A stretch of DNA of 64,000 bases. Source: Salibaculum sp031581025 (GTDB taxonomy: Bacteria > Pseudomonadota > Alphaproteobacteria > Rhodobacterales > Rhodobacteraceae). How positions within the stretch are numbered: the first letter of the stretch is position 1; each line of letters starts with the position of its first letter. Of the stretch, positions 53,558 through 64,000 are shown one piece after another. A program made the translations under genes and the position numbers. A model generated the notes under the pieces. The model worked only from the letters and a program-made list of their open reading frames with translations. It did no database searches and was not told the origin of the DNA. The stretch is from the NCBI RefSeq assembly GCF_031581025.1, contig NZ_JAVLCA010000002.1; one strand, given 5' to 3'.

Positions 53558-54592
53558 ATGGCAACTTATGATTTCGTTTTCCGGGCCCTGGGGCTCGAGG
53601 AGTGGTGCGGGGCCGGCGGTGACGGCGCCGCGCCAATGTCGATGGAGGCGCTTGTCGCGCAGAGCTCGGGCGAAGAGCCCTCGACCTCGATCTGGGAGCT
53701 TCCCTTCCCGTCGATGGACGCGCTCAATGAATCCTGCGCGGCCTTTCCGCAGGCGCGCAACGTGACACTGGGGCTCGAGAACGGATTTCTCGCCGTGAAG
53801 GACTCGGTCAGCGTGGTGCTTGACCCGCTCACCCAGCCGCTGTCGTGGCTGCTGGAGGGGGCGCTCTACGGCATCCTCAACACGCCCTGGTGGATTGTCA
53901 TTCCGCTGCTTCTTGCCATCGTCTGGTTCGTGTCCAAGTCTTGGCGCCTGCTGACCTTCGTGGCCCTCAGCCTCGGCGGTCTGGCCTTTGTCGATTACTA
54001 CAGCTACGCCATGCAGACGCTGGCGATCATCATGATCTGCGCCTTCCTCTGCGTCCTGATCGGGGTACCCATCGGCATCGCCATGTCCCGATCCGACCGC
54101 CTGCGGGCGGGGACGATCCCGATACTGGACATGCTCCAGACGCTGCCACCCTTCGTCTACCTGATCCCGCTGATCTTCCTGTTTTCGGTGACCGAGCCGA
54201 AACTCTACGGAATCGCGATCATCCTCTACGCCATCGTGCCGGTGATCCGCCTGACCGACCTCGGCATCCGCATGGTCGATGAATCGGTGATCGAGGCCGC
54301 CGAGGCCTTCGGCATGACGGACCGGCAAAAGCTCTACGGTGTGCAGATTCCGCTGGCCCTGCCCAACATCATGGCGGGTGTGAACCAGACCATCATGATG
54401 AGCCTGGCCATGGTCGTCATCGCCTCGCTGGTCTCGGCACCGGGGCTCGGCGTGCTTGTGCTGCGAGGCATCAACAACCTCGAACTGGGCGTCGGCCTTG
54501 TCTCGGGTCTGGGCATCGTGCTTCTGGCGGTCATGCTGGACCGCACGACGAAAGCCGCCCTGGACCGCATCAACTCTGCGCAGAAAGGCTGA
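53558..54592 (+). CDS. proW: Glycine betaine-type ABC transporter permease
   Basis: 344 aa. A long N-terminal region (~100 residues) precedes six to seven membrane helices. The permease motif for contact with the ATPase is EAAEAFGMTDRQKLYGVQIPLALP. ILDMLQTLPPFVYLIPLIFLF is typical of ProW/OpuAB. Inner membrane. Three bases separate it from proV. Confidence 0.9.
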   Translation: MATYDFVFRALGLEEWCGAGGDGAAPMSMEALVAQSSGEEPSTSIWELPFPSMDALNESCAAFPQARNVTLGLENGFLAVKDSVSVVLDPLTQPLSWLLEGALYGILNTPWWIVIPLLLAIVWFVSKSWRLLTFVALSLGGLAFVDYYSYAMQTLAIIMICAFLCVLIGVPIGIAMSRSDRLRAGTIPILDMLQTLPPFVYLIPLIFLFSVTEPKLYGIAIILYAIVPVIRLTDLGIRMVDESVIEAAEAFGMTDRQKLYGVQIPLALPNIMAGVNQTIMMSLAMVVIASLVSAPGLGVLVLRGINNLELGVGLVSGLGIVLLAVMLDRTTKAALDRINSAQKG

Positions 54593-54595
54593 CCC

Positions 54596-55666
54596 ATGAG
54601 TGCATCCGAGAAGAAAACAAAGATCGCGATCCGCGACCTCTACAAGATCTTCGGGGCCGACCCTGCCAGCGTGCTGGACCGGGTCAGGGCCGGCATGGGC
54701 AAGGAAGAACTGCTGGAAGAACACCGGCATGTCCTTGGCCTCAACAATATCAACGTCGACGTCAAGGAAGGCGACATCACGGTGATGATGGGGCTGTCGG
54801 GGTCGGGCAAGTCGACCCTGATCCGCCACCTGAACCGCCTGATCGAACCAACCGCGGGCGAGGTTGAACTGGACGGCGTCGACGTCGTCGGCGTGGACGA
54901 GAAAGAGCTGCGCCGCCTGCGCCGCGAAGAGATGTCCATGGTGTTCCAGCACTTCGCACTTCTGCCGCACCGGACCGTGCTCGAGAACGCCGGCATGGCG
55001 TTGGACGTGCGCGGCGTGCCCCGGTCCGAGTACGAGAGCGAGGCCAACAAGTGGCTGGAGCGCGTCGGCCTCCAGGGGGTGGGCGACCAGTACCCACACC
55101 AGCTGTCGGGCGGCATGCAGCAGCGTGTGGGCATCGCCCGGGCGCTGACCTCGAACTCGCCGGTGATGCTCATGGACGAGGCCTTCTCGGCCCTCGACCC
55201 ATTGATCCGGACCGACATGCAGGATCTGCTGCTGGAACTTCAGGCTGAACTGAAAAAGACGGTGGTCTTCATCAGCCACGACCTGGACGAGGCCCTCAAG
55301 CTGGCCGACCACCTGGTGATCCTCAAGGACGGCTACGTTGTCCAGCAGGGCGAGCCTCAGGATATCCTGATGAAGCCCAACGATCCCTACATCGTGGACT
55401 TCATTTCCGACATCAACCGCGCCCGCGTTTTGCGTGTGCGTTCGGTGATGGAGAAGACGGACCACAGGCCCGACACCGTCGCGGGCGAGGTCGACTGGGA
55501 CGACACCCTGGAATCGGTGATCGCCCGATCTGAAGGTCAGACCGACCTGACCTACTGCGTCACCCGCGGCGGCGTGCAAGTCGGCGTGCTCAAGATGACA
55601 GACCTCGTCAAGGCCCTCGTGCCCACCGCCGCCGCCGAGGATGGCATGCGTTCCAGCGCGACCTGA
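54596..55666 (+). CDS. proV: Glycine betaine-type ABC transporter ATPase
   Basis: 356 aa. Walker A GLSGSGKST, Q-loop VFQHFALLPHRTV, signature LSGGMQQRVGIARAL, Walker B MLMDEAFSALDP, H-loop ISHDLDEAL. The C-terminal ~75 residues resemble a single, shortened CBS-type region (VRSVMEKTDHR and TYCVTRGGVQVGVL). In OpuA, tandem CBS domains sense ionic strength; here that part is reduced. It ends with a strong terminator. Confidence 0.92.
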   Translation: MSASEKKTKIAIRDLYKIFGADPASVLDRVRAGMGKEELLEEHRHVLGLNNINVDVKEGDITVMMGLSGSGKSTLIRHLNRLIEPTAGEVELDGVDVVGVDEKELRRLRREEMSMVFQHFALLPHRTVLENAGMALDVRGVPRSEYESEANKWLERVGLQGVGDQYPHQLSGGMQQRVGIARALTSNSPVMLMDEAFSALDPLIRTDMQDLLLELQAELKKTVVFISHDLDEALKLADHLVILKDGYVVQQGEPQDILMKPNDPYIVDFISDINRARVLRVRSVMEKTDHRPDTVAGEVDWDDTLESVIARSEGQTDLTYCVTRGGVQVGVLKMTDLVKALVPTAAAEDGMRSSAT

Positions 55667-55690
55667 CCGCGCCCGAAAACACGACTCTGG

Positions 55691-55726
55691 AAAACGGCCC
55701 GGCGCCCACAAGGTGCCGGGCCGTTC
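55691..55726 (+). terminator. Terminator after proV
   Basis: AACGGCCCGGC (55693-55703) pairs with GCCGGGCCGTT (55715-55725), an eleven-base-pair stem, flanked by AAAA before and a short T tail after. Confidence 0.7.
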
Positions 55727-56181
55727 TGCGTTCTGCGGCCGGTCTTCCGGCCCCGCACCGCCGCAGGATTCGCCGGTGTCGTATTCGCAACGACGCGGGG
55801 GCGCGCCCGATGTCGCAGACGCCGTTTTCCGCAGCCGCAAAGACCACTGAAACCAAGTCTTTTCCCAGCCAAATCAGCACCTTGTACAAAATGTCGCAAA
55901 ATCCTGTTGAATAGTCGCTTTTTGTCCATGATGCTGTCGCAGCATGTTGGGCCGTACCCTGACGCACTGCGCCAGAGCCAGACCGACGACCAGAGCTGGC
56001 GGTGCCCCGCGCAGAGGCTGGACCCGACAACAGTGCCTTGCCCGGCGCGACAACGCGCCCGGAGCCAACATCGAAATGGGCGAAGAAATCAGTGCAGTCC
56101 TCAGGGACTCGCGCAAGGACCTTGCGCGCCCGGCGAGCATCCGCATCGCCGGTGGCGGGACAGTCTGGAACGGAGACAAAA
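55727..56181 (+). promoter_or_regulatory. Leader region upstream of the betaine synthesis gene
   Basis: 455 bp after the proV terminator without a credible gene. An AT-richer patch at 55850-55925 has TTGTACAA and likely holds the promoter. Two perfect inverted repeats follow: ATGCTG-TCG-CAGCAT at 55931-55945 and GCGCAAG-GAC-CTTGCGC at 56111-56127, the second 55 bases before the start codon. I looked for SAM, SAH and glycine riboswitch cores and found no match. A structured leader of new type is possible. Confidence 0.45.
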
Positions 56182-57864
<1,683 letters not shown>

Positions 57865-57941
57865 CAAGCCTTTGCCGGGTCGCGACCGCGCCCCGGCCCT
57901 GCCCCACTTGTTCCGCCCTTCCAGACCATGGAGAACCACGC

Positions 57942-58820
57942 ATGACCGGGCTTTACCCCGATCCCCCCGCCTCTGTGTCCTTCGAACTGTTCCCGCCCAA
58001 GACCGATGCGGGCGAAGCGGCCCTTGCGCAGACCGTCGATCAACTCGCCGGTGCCAATCCCGACTATTTCTCGGTCACCTATGGCGCGGGTGGCAGCACC
58101 CGCGACCGCACCGCCCGCGTTGTGGACATGATCGGCGCGCGCACCGGGCGTCCGGTGGCCCATCACCTGACCTGCGTGGGCGCCAGCCGGGACGAAATCG
58201 ACGACCTGGCCCGGGGCCTGCACGGCAAGGGCATAACCCGCATCGTGGCACTGCGCGGCGACCTGCCCGAGGGGCAGAGCCTTGCCGCGGACGGCTATGG
58301 CGACGCGGCCGAACTGGTGGCCGGGCTGCGGCGGGTGGCCGATTTCGACATCTCGGTCGCCGCATATCCCGAGGTTCACCCCGAAGCCGCGAGTGCCCAG
58401 GCCGATCTGGACCATCTCAAACGCAAGCTGGATGCGGGCGCGGCCCGGGCGATCACGCAATACGCCTTTGATACGGATGTCGTCCTGCGCTTCGTGGACC
58501 GGGCCCGCGCCGCCGGCATCACGGCGCCGATTGTACCGGGGGTCATGCCGGTGACGAATTTCGCCGGGATCAAGCGGTTCTCGGCCATGTGCGGCGCCTC
58601 TGTGCCCGACTGGCTGGCGCGGATGTTCGACGGGCTGGACGACGCGCCCGAGACCCGCGCCATGGTCGCCACCACTGTCGCCACGGAACAATGCCGCCTT
58701 TTGCTGGACGCGGGCCTGTCCGAGTTCCATTTCTATACGCTCAATCGGCCCGAAGTCAGCCTCGCGGTGTGCCGCGCGCTTGGGCTGACACCAGATATCA
58801 CGGCCGAGAGCGCCGCCTGA
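57942..58820 (+). CDS. metF: 5,10-methylenetetrahydrofolate reductase
   Basis: 292 aa. Reduces methylene-THF to methyl-THF, the methyl donor for methionine synthase. SFELFPPKTDAGEAAL near the start, FSVTYGAGGSTRDRT, LTCVGASRDEI, IVALRGDLP and EFHFYTLNRPE are diagnostic. ATG at 57942 follows GGAG; the frame upstream to 57861 overlaps the GSMT-DMT stop. metH begins 11 bases after it. Confidence 0.94.
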   Translation: MTGLYPDPPASVSFELFPPKTDAGEAALAQTVDQLAGANPDYFSVTYGAGGSTRDRTARVVDMIGARTGRPVAHHLTCVGASRDEIDDLARGLHGKGITRIVALRGDLPEGQSLAADGYGDAAELVAGLRRVADFDISVAAYPEVHPEAASAQADLDHLKRKLDAGAARAITQYAFDTDVVLRFVDRARAAGITAPIVPGVMPVTNFAGIKRFSAMCGASVPDWLARMFDGLDDAPETRAMVATTVATEQCRLLLDAGLSEFHFYTLNRPEVSLAVCRALGLTPDITAESAA

Positions 58821-58831
58821 GGAGAGACGAG

Positions 58832-59895
58832 ATGACCGAGACCGACATCACGGCCCATGCCGCAGACCGCATCCTGGTGCTGGACGGGGCCATGGGCACC
58901 ATGATCCAGCAGCACAAACCGGGCGAGGACGTTTACCGCGGCACCCGCTTTGCCGACTGGAAAAGCGATGTGGGCGGCAACAGCGAATTGCTCAGCCTGA
59001 CGCAGCCCGAGATGATCCGCGACATTCACACCGCCTTTCTGGAGGCGGGCGCGGATATCCTGTGCACCAATACCTTTGGCGCCAATGCGATCAGCCAGGC
59101 CGATTACGGCATGCAGAGCCTTGTCGCCGAGATGAACGCGGAAAGCGTGCGCCTGGCACGCGAAGCCGCAGATGCCGTTTCGACACTCGACCGGCCCCGC
59201 TGGGTCGCCGGCGGGATCGGGCCTACCAACCAGACCGCCAGCCTCAGCCCCGATGTGAACGACCCGGGCTATCGTGCCGTCACCTTCGACGACCTGGCCC
59301 GCGCCTATGGCGAGGCCGCCCGCGCCCTGATCGAGGCCGGGGTCGACCTGCTGCTGGTCGAGACGATCTTCGACACGCTCAACGCCAAGGCCGCGCTTTT
59401 CGCCATCGACAGCCTGGCCGACGAAGGCCTGACCGTGCCTCCGCTGATGATCTCGGGCACCATCACCGACCGTTCGGGCCGAACGCTCACGGGCCAGACG
59501 CCCGAGGCCTTCTGGGTCTCGATGAGCCATGCACAGCCCTTCTCGGTGGGCCTCAACTGTGCGCTGGGGGCCGACGAGATGCGCCAGCACGTGCGCACCC
59601 TGTCCGAAGTGGCCGACACCCGCATAAGCGCCTATCCCAACGCCGGCCTGCCCAACGAGATGGGCGGTTACGACGAAACCCCCGACGAGACCGCCGGGCA
59701 TCTGGGCGACTGGGCCGAGGCAGGACTGGTCAATATCGTCGGCGGCTGCTGCGGCACCACGCCCGACCATATCCGCGCCATCGCGGACGCGGTGGCCGGC
59801 AAGCCGCCGCGCGCGATCCCGCCGACAGTGCGACGTATGCGCCTGTCGGGACTGGAGATGTTCGAGGCCCCGGGGACCAACACGGAGGATGCGGC

Positions 59896-59899
<4 letters not shown>
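58832..59899 (+). CDS. Methionine synthase, homocysteine-binding part
   Basis: 355 aa. Equals the N-terminal module of MetH. ILVLDGAMGTMIQQHKPGEDVYRGTRF is the conserved start; zinc ligands lie in VGLNCALG and VGGCCGTTPDHI. It must bind homocysteine as its zinc thiolate and take the methyl group from cobalamin on the partner protein. GGAG precedes ATG 58832. The stop overlaps the next start (ATGA), so the two halves are made together. Confidence 0.9.
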
Positions 59900-62559
<2,660 letters not shown>

Positions 62560-62619
62560 CCCCAGCAAGATCACTTGCCAATACCGACCCAACCCCACAG
62601 CAGTGGAGAAAGGAACGAG

Positions 62620-63810
<1,191 letters not shown>

Positions 63811-63837
63811 CCCCAAGACAGTCAAGGAACAGGAACC

Positions 63838-64000
63838 ATGAACAAACCAGAGAACGTGACAGCCGCGGACTACGCCGTCCGCGACATATCCGATGCGGCC
63901 TTCGGGCGGCGCGAGATTTCGATTGCGGAGACCGAGATGCCGGGGCTGATGGCCAGCCGTGAGGAGTTCGGGGCCTCCAAGCCGCTCAAGGGCGCGCGGA
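63838..64000 (+). CDS. ahcY: Adenosylhomocysteinase, N-terminal fragment (runs off the window)
   Basis: The first 54 residues are visible: MNKPENVTAADYAVRDISDA, then REISIAETEMPGLMASREEFGASKPLKGAR, the well-known N-terminus of S-adenosylhomocysteine hydrolase. It splits the by-product of methylation into homocysteine and adenosine, relieving product inhibition of GSMT-DMT. AGGAAC precedes the ATG. The gene continues beyond 64000. Confidence 0.93.
   Translation, partial: MNKPENVTAADYAVRDISDAAFGRREISIAETEMPGLMASREEFGASKPLKGAR

Noticed and set aside
52483..55666. Choline-specific transporter (choXWV)
   Set aside because: Possible by family, but the neighbouring synthesis of betaine from glycine and the absence of betA/betB make betaine the more likely substrate. 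Not excluded.
53489..55840. 783-residue open frame on the minus strand across proW and proV
   Set aside because: Antisense shadow of clear transporter genes; low-complexity His/Asp/Arg composition.
62560..62619. SAM or SAM/SAH riboswitch before metK
   Set aside because: The gap is 60 bp and has no match to the short pseudoknot known before metK in Rhodobacteraceae, as far as I can tell by eye.

Overview
The window is a GC-rich chromosomal segment with about 60 genes. The best fit is a marine or salt-tolerant alphaproteobacterium of the Rhodobacteraceae (Roseobacter group). Pointers to this are an atp operon encoding both b and b' subunits, MipZ in place of a Min system, a methionine synthase split into two polypeptides, DUF1523 and DUF1285 proteins, a GT14 glycosyltransferase with a long C-terminal extension, and a recurrent AAATATCCCGGGGG intergenic motif that I associate from memory with this family. 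No tRNA, rRNA, insertion sequence, prophage or CRISPR array is visible.

Layout. 1-4.2 kb: an AraC regulator, deoxyribose-phosphate aldolase and an ALDH16-type aldehyde dehydrogenase. 4.4-6.9 kb: small membrane proteins and an L,D-transpeptidase lipoprotein. 7-12.5 kb: creatinase, a P1 peptidase, succinate-semialdehyde dehydrogenase, a hydroxypyruvate isomerase-like protein and a DUF1285 protein. 12.5-19.3 kb: a tightly overlapping MoxR/DUF58/two large membrane protein operon. 19.4-24.9 kb: small membrane proteins and the glycolate oxidase operon glcDEF. 25-31.8 kb: a secreted serine protease, Hsp20, a universal stress protein, DNA polymerase I, an ABC ATPase and a HIT protein. 31.8-38.6 kb: a glycosyltransferase and a sulfotransferase facing apart, adenosine kinase, endonuclease III, an Ada-type methyltransferase, an OmpA lipoprotein and a FadR-type GntR regulator. 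38.7-41.3 kb: the F0 operon atpIBEF'F. 41.4-43.1 kb: ArsR and LysR regulators and a broken acylphosphatase gene. 43.4-48.7 kb: ffh, chorismate mutase, rpsP, rimM, a sulfotransferase-like gene, trmD, rplS and rpmE. 48.8-52.2 kb: a diguanylate cyclase, a DEAD-box helicase and mipZ.

52.4-64 kb is the most coherent block. A glycine betaine-type ABC transporter (proXWV) is followed by one polypeptide that fuses glycine/sarcosine N-methyltransferase to dimethylglycine N-methyltransferase, then metF, split metH, metK and the start of ahcY. Together these encode import of compatible solute, its synthesis from glycine at the cost of three S-adenosylmethionine, and regeneration of the methyl donor. Adenosine kinase, which would drain the last by-product, lies about 20 kb away.

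Two regulatory links stand out. The same TGGT-N11-ACCA palindrome precedes both glcD and the GntR regulator 17 kb away, which suggests that the regulator controls itself and glycolate oxidation. Intrinsic terminators, an apparent proX/proW attenuator and several inverted repeats mark the control points of the osmolyte block.
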